Shown here: in pieces, positions 26,948 through 36,485 of the stretch
Layout of the letters: each line of letters starts with the position of its first letter
How positions within the stretch are numbered: the stretch's first letter is position 1
Source of the DNA: Vicinamibacterales bacterium
GTDB lineage: Bacteria > Acidobacteriota > Vicinamibacteria > Vicinamibacterales > UBA8438
Assembly (NCBI GenBank): GCA_029940535.1
Contig: JAPYUM010000004.1
Span: 1 to 64,000, forward strand
DNA length: 64,000 nucleotides
Direction of reading: 5' to 3'
Made by a program: the position numbers and the translations under genes
Notes under the pieces: model-generated
Told to the model about the DNA's origin: nothing
Database searches by the model: none
The model's input: only the letters and a program-made list of their open reading frames with translations

Positions 26948-28411
26948 ATGACGAGTACCACGGTGTTCGAACCGGTCATCGGGCTCGAAATTCACGCGCA
27001 GCTACGAACCGAGACGAAAATCTTCTGCGGGTGTGCCACCGCGTTCGGGGCGGCCCCGAACGCGCACGTGTGCCCCGTGTGTCTCGGGTTTCCGGGCGCG
27101 CTCCCGGTACTGAATCGTCAGGTCGTCGAACTGGCGATGCGAGTCGGACTGGCGCTGGGGTGCACCATCCAGACGCGCTCGATTTTTGCGCGCAAGAACT
27201 ACTTCTATCCCGACTTGCCGAAGGGATATCAGATCTCCCAGTACGAGCACCCCATCGCCACCGACGGTGTCCTGAACTATGAGGCGGATGACGGACCGCA
27301 CTCGGTCCGAATCCTTCGCGTCCATCTAGAAGAGGACGCGGGGAAGTCGCTCCATGTTGGCACCAGCGGGGGGGACGGGCATAGCCACCTCGATTTCAAC
27401 CGTAGCGGGGTGCCGCTCGTCGAGATCGTCACGCATCCGGACTTGCGTTCTGCGGCCGACGCATCAGATAGTTTCGCCCGGTTGCGGGCGATGCTGCTGG
27501 CCGTCGGCGCCAATGACGGCAGTATGGAGGAGGGGAGTCTGCGCTGCGACGCCAACGTGTCGATCCGTCCGGTTGGTCAGTCGAAGCTCGGGGTCAAGGT
27601 CGAGGTTAAGAACGTGAACTCCTTTCGCTTCCTGGCGCGTGCGATCGAGCACGAGGTGACCAGACAGACGGCGCGGTGCGTCGCCGGTGACCGGGTCGTC
27701 CAGGAGTCCCGCCAGTGGGATGAAGCGCGGGGCCGTACGGTGTCAATGCGAAGCAAGGAAGAGGCCCATGACTACCGCTATTTTCCGGAGCCGGACCTGC
27801 CCCCGGTAGACGTGACCGACGAGTGGATCGCCGAGGTTCGTGAAAGTTTGCCAGAGCTTCCCGAGGCCAGAAAACAGCGGCTGATCCGAGACTATGCGTT
27901 GTCGTCGTCGGACGCGGGACAGATCGCCGAGACGGCGTCCTTGACGCGGTTCTTTGAAGCGACCGCCGCCGTGGCCACCAATGCGCGGGCCGCCGCCAAC
28001 TGGGTCACCGGGGAAGTGACCAGACGACTGAAGCAGGACGGTGGGGCCGTCGACGCCGTCGCCGTGACACCTGACGCGCTCGGTCGTCTCCTGCTCCTGG
28101 TCGACACCGGACGGGTGAGCGCCAGCGCCGCGAAGGACGTGTTCGAGTTGATGTACGGATCCGGCCGTGAGGCGGAGGAGATCGTCCTGACGGAGGGATT
28201 GTCCCAGATTGGCGACGAGGCTGAACTGCAAGAGATTGTGGCAGGGGTGATTGCCGAGCACGCGGATGCCGTCGGGCGTTTCCGCGCCGGCCACGAAGGG
28301 ACACTCGGGTTTCTGGTGGGACAGGTCATGCGAGCCACCCGCGGCCGCGCCAACCCCACGCTGGTCAACGAGTTACTGCGACGCAGACTCGCGGACGGGA
28401 GCGGGGAGTGA
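26948..28411 (+). CDS. gatB: Asp-tRNA(Asn)/Glu-tRNA(Gln) amidotransferase subunit B
   Basis: 487 aa. Part of GatCAB, which amidates mischarged Glu-tRNA(Gln)/Asp-tRNA(Asn). Motifs are VIGLEIHAQLRTETKIFCGC, zinc cysteines CGC and CPVC, LPKGYQISQYEHP, and RSGVPLVEIVTHPD. The C-terminal helical YqeY-like tail (about 340-487) that grips tRNA is present. It lies 5 nt after pckA, so the two are probably co-transcribed. gatA and gatC are not in this window. Confidence 0.96.
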   Translation: MTSTTVFEPVIGLEIHAQLRTETKIFCGCATAFGAAPNAHVCPVCLGFPGALPVLNRQVVELAMRVGLALGCTIQTRSIFARKNYFYPDLPKGYQISQYEHPIATDGVLNYEADDGPHSVRILRVHLEEDAGKSLHVGTSGGDGHSHLDFNRSGVPLVEIVTHPDLRSAADASDSFARLRAMLLAVGANDGSMEEGSLRCDANVSIRPVGQSKLGVKVEVKNVNSFRFLARAIEHEVTRQTARCVAGDRVVQESRQWDEARGRTVSMRSKEEAHDYRYFPEPDLPPVDVTDEWIAEVRESLPELPEARKQRLIRDYALSSSDAGQIAETASLTRFFEATAAVATNARAAANWVTGEVTRRLKQDGGAVDAVAVTPDALGRLLLLVDTGRVSASAAKDVFELMYGSGREAEEIVLTEGLSQIGDEAELQEIVAGVIAEHADAVGRFRAGHEGTLGFLVGQVMRATRGRANPTLVNELLRRRLADGSGE

Positions 28412-28446
28412 CGACGGCCTGCATGCTACAATGAGTCTATCTAGCT

Positions 28447-29370
28447 GTGATTGAGGCTCTCCACCTTTCCAAGGCGTGCCGTCTTGGCGTTCACGCGCTT
28501 CACGACCTGTCTCTCTCCGTAGGGACAGGTGAGTTCGTGTTCTTGACCGGCCCCAGTGGAGCGGGCAAGTCGACCCTCCTACGTCTCTTGTTATGTCAGG
28601 AACGGCCGACCGAGGGTCGACTGGTGGTGGACGGTGAAGACCTGTCTCAGATGGGCGCGGGAGAGACACAGGCGTATCGTCGCTAGGTCGGATTCGTGTT
28701 TCAGGATTTCAAGCTGATCGACCGTATGACCGTGGTCGAAAACGCGGCCTTCGTGCTTCGGGTGATGGGCGCGGACGAGACGGTGCAGCAACGGCGTGCC
28801 GAGCAGGCCCTCAAGTGGGTCGGTCTCGAGGATCGACTCGATGCGTACCCGTCGGAATTGTCAGCGGGAGAGCAACAGCGGGTTGCCGTCGCACGGGCTC
28901 TCATCAACCGCCCGATGATGGTCCTGGCCGACGAACCGACCGGCAATCTGGACCCCGATCTCGCGCTGGAGATCATGAACCTGTTCCGTGAGATCAACGC
29001 CGCCGGCACCACGGTACTGGTTGCCACCCATGATCGAGAGTTGATTCGTCAGGTGGGCTGTCGGGCCATCTTGCTCGAGCAGGGAGTGCTCACGGAGGAG
29101 ACGCCGGCCGTCGGGCACGTGGCGCCATCGGAGGCGTTCGGTCTCGAGATCGATGCCGACGAGGTCACCGGGGACGACGCGAACATCGCTGAGCCCGAGC
29201 CGTTCCAGTCCGTCGCCAGCGGTGGGACACCGACTGCAGAGTCGGACAAGCTGGCGCCAAGCGACATCTTTGCCGAGTTGGACGCGGCCTTGGCCGGGAG
29301 CGAGCCGGCGGGGCACGTGGAGGCGGACGATCTTACTGACGACGAGGTTCGTCGAGACGACACAGGGTGA
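28447..29370 (+). pseudogene. ftsE: Cell-division ABC ATPase FtsE interrupted by an in-frame TAG
   Basis: GTG start at 28447. Residues 1-79 carry Walker [10 protein letters not shown] (35-43). Codon 80 (28684-28686) is TAG. The same frame then continues VGFVFQDFKLIDRMT, signature LSAGEQQRVAVARAL and Walker [13 protein letters not shown]. In homologues this position in RRxIG is usually Gln, so a single C-to-T change (CAG to TAG) explains the break. A GTG at 28696 could restart translation but would lack Walker A. The C-terminus has about 80 extra acidic residues beyond the usual roughly 225-aa FtsE. FtsE with FtsX controls peptidoglycan hydrolysis at division. Confidence 0.85.
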
Positions 29371-29406
29371 GCGGTGTGAGCACTTCGGTATAGCTTCGAA
29401 GAAGCG

Positions 29407-30261
29407 GTGGTGAGTTTGTGGCGTCGGCGACGGTCCAGTGCGCTGTCGGTCGCCACCATCACGGCCGCGATCCTTGTGTTCGGGATCCTGTTGACGGCGA
29501 GCTGGAATCTGGACGGCTTGCTGGCGGAATGGGCCGCGTCGGCTGAGATGTCGGTGTATCTCGGCGACGACGTGACACCGGAGGCACGGGCGACCGTCGA
29601 ACAGATGCTCCGCGACAGCGATCTGGTCACCGCGTTCGAATTCGTGTCGAAAGAGGAAGCGTTGGCACGGTTCACCCGCGACTTCGCCGACCTTGCCGCG
29701 GTCGCCGAGCAAGGTGCGGGGAATCCGATCCCCGCCTCGTTCGAGGCGCGGGTACCGCCGACGTCGGGCGATTCGGCCGCGGTGGGTCAACTCGCGGCCA
29801 GACTTGAGGCGGTGGCTGGCGTCGATGACGTCTGGTTGGACCAGCGGTGGATCCAACGTCTGACCACGGCCGTCATGGTTGTCCGCGGCGTCGGCCTCGT
29901 GTTCGTGTGCGTATTGGTCATGGCTGCCGCGTTGACGGTAGCGAACGTTGTCCGGCTTGCGTGCGTGGCGCGCAGTGACGAGATCGAGATCATGCGACTG
30001 GTTGGCGCGCCGCTGGCGTATGTGCGGGGTCCGTTCGTGCTCGAGGGGGTTCTGCAGGGCGGGGTGGGGGCGTCCGTAGCGCTCGCGCTCCTAGCCGCCG
30101 GCCTCTTCGCCGGGGAATCGCTGTACGGTGACGTCGTGAGGCAAGTGCTTGGGGCGGACGTGATGATCTTCCTGCCGCCGGCGTTGGGGGCGCTGCTTGT
30201 CTTCGGTGGGATGGCGGTCGGGTGCGTAGGGGGGGCTGGTCGCGTCGCTGAGTACCCGTGA
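29407..30261 (+). CDS. ftsX: Cell-division permease FtsX
   Basis: 284 aa from GTG 29407. Transmembrane helix 1 is at about residues 13-33. The periplasmic domain follows with ASAEMSVYLGDDVTPEARATVEQML, and then three C-terminal helices (about 165-275) with SDEIEIMRLVGAPLAYVRGPFVLEG, the FtsX hallmark. The same frame is open upstream to TGA 29377-29379 and encodes ALRYSFEEAVVSLW, which looks like native FtsX N-terminus. GTG 29374 precedes that TGA directly. One C-to-T change (CGA to TGA) may therefore have removed the original start, leaving the internal GTG. Confidence 0.9.
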   Translation: MVSLWRRRRSSALSVATITAAILVFGILLTASWNLDGLLAEWAASAEMSVYLGDDVTPEARATVEQMLRDSDLVTAFEFVSKEEALARFTRDFADLAAVAEQGAGNPIPASFEARVPPTSGDSAAVGQLAARLEAVAGVDDVWLDQRWIQRLTTAVMVVRGVGLVFVCVLVMAAALTVANVVRLACVARSDEIEIMRLVGAPLAYVRGPFVLEGVLQGGVGASVALALLAAGLFAGESLYGDVVRQVLGADVMIFLPPALGALLVFGGMAVGCVGGAGRVAEYP

Positions 30262-30311
30262 GACCCCAACGAGTGAATGACATGCGCGCGGCCGCTGGCG
30301 GTCGGTGCGCG

Positions 30312-30341
30312 TTGACAGCGGCGAAACCACCCGCATAAACT
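30312..30341 (+). promoter_or_regulatory. Near-consensus sigma-70 promoter
   Basis: TTGACA at 30312-30317, an 18-nt spacer, and TAAACT at 30336-30341. The expected start is around 30348, just 11 nt before the first in-frame ATG of the next small gene, so the mRNA would have almost no leader. It may also drive the glycerate kinase, rnr and selB run. Confidence 0.65.
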
Positions 30342-30358
30342 GGGTGCTCCTAACGCAC

Positions 30359-30679
30359 ATGTCGCGGACAGTTTGCCCCTTCTCTCGTTTGTTGGTCGAT
30401 GCGCGCCCGTCCCGGGTCCCGACAGCGGGCACCATACGCACGAATTTCTACCGGGAAGAGTTCCTCAAGCACCAGGAGTGCCTGCACCAGCAGCGAGATG
30501 CTTACTCGGAGTGCACCATCACGGAGATGGAGACGGCTCTTCGTCGCGTGATGGCTCGAGTCGATGAGTTGTGCGCGCAAGGCCACGCCGATGTCGACCT
30601 GGTGGTGAGCCGTCTGCTCCAGACATTCGACGGCGTGACGAAGTTGTCCGCCTGGTCAGACCCGTCACGCATCCACTGA
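30359..30679 (+). CDS. Small hypothetical protein
   Basis: 106 aa from ATG 30359 (an upstream ATG at 30305 lies before the predicted promoter start). I do not recognise the family. The first 35 residues are basic and poorly structured. The rest is predicted helical and charged (FYREEFLKHQECLHQQRDAY, then TEMETALRRVMARVDELC), with three Cys in the C-terminal half. No ribosome binding site is evident. It is followed 4 nt later by the glycerate kinase gene. Confidence 0.4.
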   Translation: MSRTVCPFSRLLVDARPSRVPTAGTIRTNFYREEFLKHQECLHQQRDAYSECTITEMETALRRVMARVDELCAQGHADVDLVVSRLLQTFDGVTKLSAWSDPSRIH

Positions 30680-30683
30680 GTAT

Positions 30684-32060
30684 TTGCTCTCACGAGTCTT
30701 CCACACCCTGTCCTTCCACCATCGGCCGCTCGCGCTTCTTCGTCAACACACTGTTGAGATCGTTCGTGCCGCGCTCGAGGCGGTGTCGCCGGTTCGGCTG
30801 ATGCGCTTCGCGCTCGAGGAACGGTGGGTGCGGGACGCCGTGACCGATGCGCCGATCGCCGTGATTGCCGCCGGGAAAGCGTCCGAAGGCATGGTGCGTG
30901 GACTCCTGGAGGCGCCCGGCGTGCGAATCGCTCGAGGGGTTGCGGTTGGCCCCGGGGCATCCACGACCGGGCCTGGGCCGTTCACCTGGTATGCGGCTGG
31001 CCACCCCGTGCCGAATGCCGGGAGCATCGCCGCTGGACGGGCGGTCCTGCGGTGCGCGGCGCAGACGGGTCCGTTGGAACGGCTGTTGGTGCTCCTGTCC
31101 GGCGGGGCCTCTGCCCTGATGGCGGCTCCGGTTGCCGGGCTGACGCTGGGGGAGAAAATCGAGGCGACACGGCTCCTTCTGAGCTCTGGCGTGCCGATCC
31201 ATGAATTGAACTGCGTGCGAAAACATCTGTCGAACGTGAAGGGTGGCCGCGTGGCGCTGGCCGCCAAGGGTCCCATACTGACGCTGGCCATCTCTGACGT
31301 GGTCTCGCCGCTGGAAGACGACCCGAGCGTTATCGGGTCGGGACCCACCGTGCCTGATCGGACGACCTATGCCGAGGCGCTGGCAGTCGCCACCGGGCCG
31401 ACGATTGTCGGTCGGATGCCGGCCGCGGTTGTCGAGGTGCTGGAGCGTGGCTGTGCTGGCATGCTCGACGAGACACTGAAGGCGGGCGACGCGCGTGCAG
31501 AGGCCACGGACTATCGCGTGATCGGCAACCGCCGCCAGGCGATGGCGGGGGCGCTGACGGCGGCTCGAGGGCTGGGATACGCGGCCGCGTCACTTGACAC
31601 GCCGGTCACCGGCGAGGCTCGGGTGACGGGCCCGCGTCACGTCGAGCGGTTGCTCGGTCTGTGTCACAAATTGCAGCACGAGCACGAGGGGGCCGCCTGT
31701 GCCGTATCGTCTGGGGAAACGACCGTGACGTTGACCGGCGGCGGCCGAGGTGGTCGCAATCAAGAAATGGCGTTGGCGGCCGCATCGCTGTTGAAGGACC
31801 ATCCCGGCACTGTGTTCGCGAGCGTCGGAACCGACGGTGTGGATGGGCCGACCGACGCCGCCGGGGCAGTGGTCGACACCACCACGATGGCACGGGCCAG
31901 CGGTGTCGGCCTGGCCGCCCCGAGTCGCTATCTTGCGACCAACGACTCGTATCGATTTTTCGACCCGCTGGGCGACTTGATCAAGACCGGACCCAGTGGC
32001 ACAAACGTAGGAGACTTGCAGATCGTGCTAACAACCGGGACCGAGGGCCACACGTTGTGA
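30684..32060 (+). CDS. Glycerate 2-kinase (DUF4147/MOFRL family)
   Basis: 458 aa; TTG start at 30684, the exact start being uncertain. Phosphorylates D-glycerate to 2-phosphoglycerate. Seen are AAGKASEGM, SGGASALMAAP, CVRKHLSNVKGGRVA and DVVSPLEDDPSVIGSGPT in the N-terminal domain. The C-terminal MOFRL domain has SSGETTVTLTGGGRGGRNQEMALA and SVGTDGVDGPTDAAGA. The stop overlaps the GTG of rnr. Confidence 0.93.
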   Translation: MLSRVFHTLSFHHRPLALLRQHTVEIVRAALEAVSPVRLMRFALEERWVRDAVTDAPIAVIAAGKASEGMVRGLLEAPGVRIARGVAVGPGASTTGPGPFTWYAAGHPVPNAGSIAAGRAVLRCAAQTGPLERLLVLLSGGASALMAAPVAGLTLGEKIEATRLLLSSGVPIHELNCVRKHLSNVKGGRVALAAKGPILTLAISDVVSPLEDDPSVIGSGPTVPDRTTYAEALAVATGPTIVGRMPAAVVEVLERGCAGMLDETLKAGDARAEATDYRVIGNRRQAMAGALTAARGLGYAAASLDTPVTGEARVTGPRHVERLLGLCHKLQHEHEGAACAVSSGETTVTLTGGGRGGRNQEMALAAASLLKDHPGTVFASVGTDGVDGPTDAAGAVVDTTTMARASGVGLAAPSRYLATNDSYRFFDPLGDLIKTGPSGTNVGDLQIVLTTGTEGHTL

Positions 32061-34327
32061 GCGGGCACGAGCGTGGAGCGACGGCGTGGCCGGCCGAGAC
32101 GGTGCTGGATCGGATTCGCGAGCGCGTGGGTCACCCCGCCACCATGCGGGAGATCGTTCGCGTGCTGGACATTTCGCCGGATGAACGGTCTCGGTTTCGT
32201 CGTCGGATTCGGCAACTCGTCGAGACAGGCGAGATGATTCGCATCCGGGGCAACCGCTATGGCGTCGCCGACCGGATGAATCTCGTGGTGGGTCGCCTGC
32301 AGGTCAATCCCCGGGGGTTCGGTTTCGTGACGCCGGAGCATCACGTGGAGCGAACCGGTGAGGATATTTACGTGGCGGGGGTCAATTTGCATCACGCGTT
32401 GCACGGCGACCGGGTGGCGGTGCGCATCGAGCGATCCGACGGCCGCTCGGAGGGGCGTATCGTGCGCGTGCTCGAGCGTGCCCACCACGATGTCGTGGGC
32501 CGGTATGACGTTGACGAGAGTGGCGTAGGTTTCGTCGCGCCGTTCGATCCACGGGTTGTCATGGACGTGCAGATTCCGGTCGGCGCGGCCGGCGAGGCTC
32601 GTTCTGACCAGATGGTGGTTGCGGAGATCGATCGGTGGCCCACGGGAACCCGCAACCCGGTCGGTCATGTCGTCGAGGTGCTGGGAGCCGTGGACGATCC
32701 GGCGGTCGATACCGAGTTGATCGTCAGGAAGTATCACATTCCCGACCGGCATGACCCGACGGCGGTGGCCGAGGCGGAACGGTTGGGAGACGTGGTCGCG
32801 CGCGCCGATCGGCGCGGCCGAACCGACTTTCGGGAGATGGTCACGGTCACCATTGATGGAGAGACCGCCCGCGACTTTGACGACGCCATCACCCTCGAGC
32901 CATTGCCGGACGGCCATCACTGGTTGGGCGTGCACATCGCCGACGTGGCCCATTATGTGCGGGAAGGCAGCGCACTCGACCAGTGCGCGTATACGCGCGG
33001 CACCTCGGTCTACTTCCCGGAACGGGCACTGCACATGTTTCCGGCTCCGCTGGCGACCGGGCTGTGCAGTCTGAACCCCGGCGTTGACCGTCTCGTGCAG
33101 TCCGTTCTGATGGAGGTCGATCGGCGAGGCGCCGTCGTGCGGTTCGAACTCCACGACGGGGTGATTCGATCCGACGCACGGATGACCTATACGGCGGTTG
33201 ACGCGATCCTGACCGAGCGAGACGCCGGGACCCGCAAGACGCACGCGGCACTGGTGCCACTCTTCGAAGCCATGGAGACCGTGTATCGGCGATTGCACGC
33301 GCGTCGTGTTCGCCGCGGGTCTATTGACTTTGACCTGAAGGCGACTCGTCTGGTGCTCGACGAGGCCGGACTGGTCGAGGACATCGTGGCCGCTGATCGC
33401 AACGTGGCCCATCGCATCATCGAGGAGTTCATGCTCGTGGCGAACGAGACGGTGGCTGGGTATCTGCAAGACAGCGGTGCGCCGGCGTTGTTTCGGGTCC
33501 ACCCGGTTCCGGACCCCATGAAGGTGGCTGAGTTCGACGCGTTTGCGAGCTCGCTGGGGTATGGGCTCGGCGTACCGGCTGAGCAGGTGCGACCGCGGCA
33601 CTTCCAGCAGCTTCTGAAGCGTCTCCACGGACAGCCGGAGGAACGGCCGGTGGCGTTGCTGATGCTCCGAACGATGCAGAAGGCCCAGTACGACCCGATC
33701 AACGTCGGGCACTTCGGGCTGGCCTCAAAGACCTACACGCACTTCACGTCCCCCATTCGTCGATACCCCGACCTTGTCGTGCACCGCCTGCTCCGCGAGC
33801 GGCGTACACGTGAGCTGTCGCCCCAGCGGCAGGACGAGCTCAGAGATGAGCTGCCGGAGGTGGGACAACACACATCGGCGATGGAGCGCCGAGCCGAGGA
33901 AGCGGAACGCGAGATCATCCAGTGGAAGAAGGTCCGATTCATGACGGACAAGGTGGGTGACGAATTCACCGGCTACGTGACCGGCGTGACTGGGTTCGGG
34001 CTGTTTGTCGAGTTGATCGAGCATTTCGTAGAAGGTCTGGTTCACATTTCGAGCATGGCCGACGACTACTACCGCTTCTTGGACGCCGACCATGCCCTGT
34101 TCGGGGAGAACACCGGTAAGACCTACAAACTGGGCGACACGGTGGCGGTGCAGGTCGTTCGGGTCGACACGGCACGACGTCAGATCGATCTCGGACTGGT
34201 GGAGATACTCGAGGCGGTTCGCGAGTCGGAGCGCAATCGAGGGCCGAGCCGGAGTCGGGTCGCCCCGCGGGGACAACCGCCCGGGGGCGTGCGACGGGGA
34301 ACTCGCCGACGCCGCACCCGCCGATAG
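32057..34327 (+). CDS. rnr: Ribonuclease R
   Basis: 756 aa from GTG 32057, chosen for the 4-bp GTGA overlap with the kinase stop. 3'-5' exoribonuclease. Domains in order are an N-terminal winged helix (about 15-70), cold-shock/OB domains (VVGRLQVNPRGFGFVTPE), and the RNB catalytic domain with DGETARDFDDAITLE supplying the metal-binding Asp residues. HFTSPIRRYPDLVVHR is followed by a C-terminal S1 domain (EFTGYVTGVTGFGLFVEL) and a short basic tail. Confidence 0.96.
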   Translation: MSGHERGATAWPAETVLDRIRERVGHPATMREIVRVLDISPDERSRFRRRIRQLVETGEMIRIRGNRYGVADRMNLVVGRLQVNPRGFGFVTPEHHVERTGEDIYVAGVNLHHALHGDRVAVRIERSDGRSEGRIVRVLERAHHDVVGRYDVDESGVGFVAPFDPRVVMDVQIPVGAAGEARSDQMVVAEIDRWPTGTRNPVGHVVEVLGAVDDPAVDTELIVRKYHIPDRHDPTAVAEAERLGDVVARADRRGRTDFREMVTVTIDGETARDFDDAITLEPLPDGHHWLGVHIADVAHYVREGSALDQCAYTRGTSVYFPERALHMFPAPLATGLCSLNPGVDRLVQSVLMEVDRRGAVVRFELHDGVIRSDARMTYTAVDAILTERDAGTRKTHAALVPLFEAMETVYRRLHARRVRRGSIDFDLKATRLVLDEAGLVEDIVAADRNVAHRIIEEFMLVANETVAGYLQDSGAPALFRVHPVPDPMKVAEFDAFASSLGYGLGVPAEQVRPRHFQQLLKRLHGQPEERPVALLMLRTMQKAQYDPINVGHFGLASKTYTHFTSPIRRYPDLVVHRLLRERRTRELSPQRQDELRDELPEVGQHTSAMERRAEEAEREIIQWKKVRFMTDKVGDEFTGYVTGVTGFGLFVELIEHFVEGLVHISSMADDYYRFLDADHALFGENTGKTYKLGDTVAVQVVRVDTARRQIDLGLVEILEAVRESERNRGPSRSRVAPRGQPPGGVRRGTRRRRTRR

Positions 34328-34373
34328 TGCCCATGTTTCACCGCGACGGTAGAGAACTGGCGAGGGACACAGC

Positions 34374-36344
34374 GTGACACGGTATGTGGTCGTCGGCACC
34401 GCGGGTCATATCGATCATGGGAAGAGCGCGCTCGTCAAGGCCTTGACGGGGACGGATCCCGATCGGCTCAAGGAGGAGAAGTCTCGAGGTATCACCATCG
34501 ATTTGGGGTTCGCGCATCTTGACGGCGGCGACACACAGCTGGCGTTTGTTGATGTGCCAGGCCATGAGCGGTTCGTCAAGAACATGCTGGCCGGGGCGAG
34601 TGGCGTGGACGGCGTCCTCTTGGTGGTGGCGGCCGACGAGTCGGTCATGCCGCAGACTCGCGAGCATTTCGACATCTGTCGACTGCTCGGCGTGTCCGGA
34701 GGCGTCATCGCGCTGACCAAGGCGGACCTGGTCGATGCGGAGACGGTCGAACTGGTGAGTATGGAAACCGCGGAGTTGGTGTCCGGCTCATTTCTCGCCG
34801 ATGCGCCGGTGGTGCCAGTGTCAGCCAAGACCGGAGCGGGCCTGGCCGACCTGAGGGCGGCGCTCCTCGAGATGGCCCGACGAGCCGGTCGACGGCCAAC
34901 CGACGGACCGGTGCGGTTGCCGATAGACCGTGCGTTTTCCGTCAAGGGATTTGGCACGGTGGTGACGGGCACGCTCGTGTCCGGTCGGATGACGGCCGGC
35001 ACCGCCCTGCGAGTGCTGCCGGCTGGACGAGACATCAAGATCCGTGGGTTGCAGGTCCACGGGGTATCGCAGTCGGCTGCGGTGGCCGGACAACGCGTGG
35101 CGGCGAATCTGTCAGGGGTCGAGGTGGCGGAGATCGCGCGTGGCGATACCGCCGTCACGCCGGGGCGTTTCGATGCCACCAGGCGTCTGGATGCGCTACT
35201 CGATCTGCTTCCGGCCGCGCGTCGCCTGCGGCATGGGGCGCGGGTGCGCTTTCATCAGGGAACCAGTGAAGTGCTGGGTCGTGTCGCGATCGGGCCCCTG
35301 GTCGATCGTTCCGGCGCGTCCGCCGAGCCGGGCGACGACGACGAGCATGAGGACGCGCCCGGAGCGCTGCAACCCGGGGGCCGTGCCTTCGTGCGGTTGC
35401 GACTCGAGTCACCGGCGGTGTTGACCCGCGGCGACCGGTTCATTCTCCGCGCGTACTCGCCCCCGCTCACCATTGCCGGCGGGCTCGTGATTGACCCGCA
35501 GCCGCCGCGCGGGGGGATGCGCACCGCGGCGGGGCGCCGACGTCTCGAACGATTGCGCGTCGGTCTGGGAGCGGAGGAGGCCGGCGAGGACGAAGCGGTC
35601 ACCTTGCTGGTCGGTGAGCGCGGTATCGCCGGCATTCCCGTGGCGGAGCTACTCACCCGAGCTGGTCTGCGTACGGACACCGCGGATGGGCTGATCGACC
35701 AGCTCGAGTCGGCCGGCACGATTCGACGAATCGCCGGTCTCGTGGTCGATACCGCCGCGTTGTCGGCGGTCGCCGAGCGTCTCGTGGCGCTGGTGACCGC
35801 GTACCACGCGGAACAGCCGTTGAGTGAGGGCGCCCCCCGCGAGGAGGTGCGCGAGCGGCTGTTTCGCCAGGCGGACCCTGCGGTGTTCGACGCCGTCATC
35901 AAGGACCTGGTGCAGGCCGGGCGTGTGGTGGCACGCGATCGGTTGGCGCTGGCGAGCCACCAGGTGACGTTGTCACCGGAAGAGGCACGGATCAGCGAGG
36001 CGGTGCAGGTCTTGCTGGCGGATGCGGGGTTGTCACCTCCAGCGGTCGCGCTCGTGCCTGGCCAACTCGGGTGCGATCCAGATCCGCTCGACCGGGTCTT
36101 GCGTTGGCTGGTGCGTGAGGCCACCGTGGTCAGGGTGGGGGCGTTAGTGTTCGATGCCTTGGCGCTCGACGGCCTGAAACAGGATATCCGACAGATGGAG
36201 ACGGTCGAGCAGCCGGCGCGTATCGACGTCGGCACGTTCAAGGAACGTTACGGGGTCAGCCGAAAGTTTGCGATCCCACTGCTCGAGTATTTGGACCGGG
36301 AGCGCGTGACGAGGCGCATGGGGCAATACCGGATCGTGCTATGA
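34374..36344 (+). CDS. selB: Selenocysteine-specific elongation factor SelB
   Basis: 656 aa, GTG start. Delivers Sec-tRNA to UGA codons marked by a SECIS element. GTPase motifs are [16 protein letters not shown] (G1), [12 protein letters not shown] (G3) and ALTKAD (G4). Beta-barrel domains II-III follow with [19 protein letters not shown]. The C-terminal winged-helix repeats end [24 protein letters not shown], which is specific to SelB. A roughly 20-residue acidic insert ([11 protein letters not shown]) lies near residue 320. No selA, selC or selD was found in the window. Confidence 0.95.
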   Translation: MTRYVVVGTAGHIDHGKSALVKALTGTDPDRLKEEKSRGITIDLGFAHLDGGDTQLAFVDVPGHERFVKNMLAGASGVDGVLLVVAADESVMPQTREHFDICRLLGVSGGVIALTKADLVDAETVELVSMETAELVSGSFLADAPVVPVSAKTGAGLADLRAALLEMARRAGRRPTDGPVRLPIDRAFSVKGFGTVVTGTLVSGRMTAGTALRVLPAGRDIKIRGLQVHGVSQSAAVAGQRVAANLSGVEVAEIARGDTAVTPGRFDATRRLDALLDLLPAARRLRHGARVRFHQGTSEVLGRVAIGPLVDRSGASAEPGDDDEHEDAPGALQPGGRAFVRLRLESPAVLTRGDRFILRAYSPPLTIAGGLVIDPQPPRGGMRTAAGRRRLERLRVGLGAEEAGEDEAVTLLVGERGIAGIPVAELLTRAGLRTDTADGLIDQLESAGTIRRIAGLVVDTAALSAVAERLVALVTAYHAEQPLSEGAPREEVRERLFRQADPAVFDAVIKDLVQAGRVVARDRLALASHQVTLSPEEARISEAVQVLLADAGLSPPAVALVPGQLGCDPDPLDRVLRWLVREATVVRVGALVFDALALDGLKQDIRQMETVEQPARIDVGTFKERYGVSRKFAIPLLEYLDRERVTRRMGQYRIVL

Positions 36345-36376
36345 GGCGACTTCGCCGTCGCCAGGTGCCTCCGTCT

Positions 36377-36405
36377 TTGCCAACGATGGTGTCTGTCGGT
36401 AGACT
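36377..36405 (+). promoter_or_regulatory. Predicted promoter of the YflT-like gene
   Basis: TTGCCA (36377-36382), a 17-nt spacer, TAGACT (36400-36405), about 80 nt before the start codon. Confidence 0.4.
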
Positions 36406-36485
36406 AAAATAACCACCGGGGCGTGTGTGATCCGAGGCGATCGGCGAATACTCGATGGCGGCGCGCCGGTGATGCGAGGGTAGGT

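Noticed and set aside
28684..28686. Amber codon in ftsE as pyrrolysine or other recoding
   Set aside because: Nothing else in the window suggests recoded TAG, and genes ending in TAG look normal; a point change or error is simpler.
31928..33712. 594-codon minus-strand frame opposite rnr
   Set aside because: Overlaps a well-supported ribonuclease R gene; lacks signal, domain or start context.
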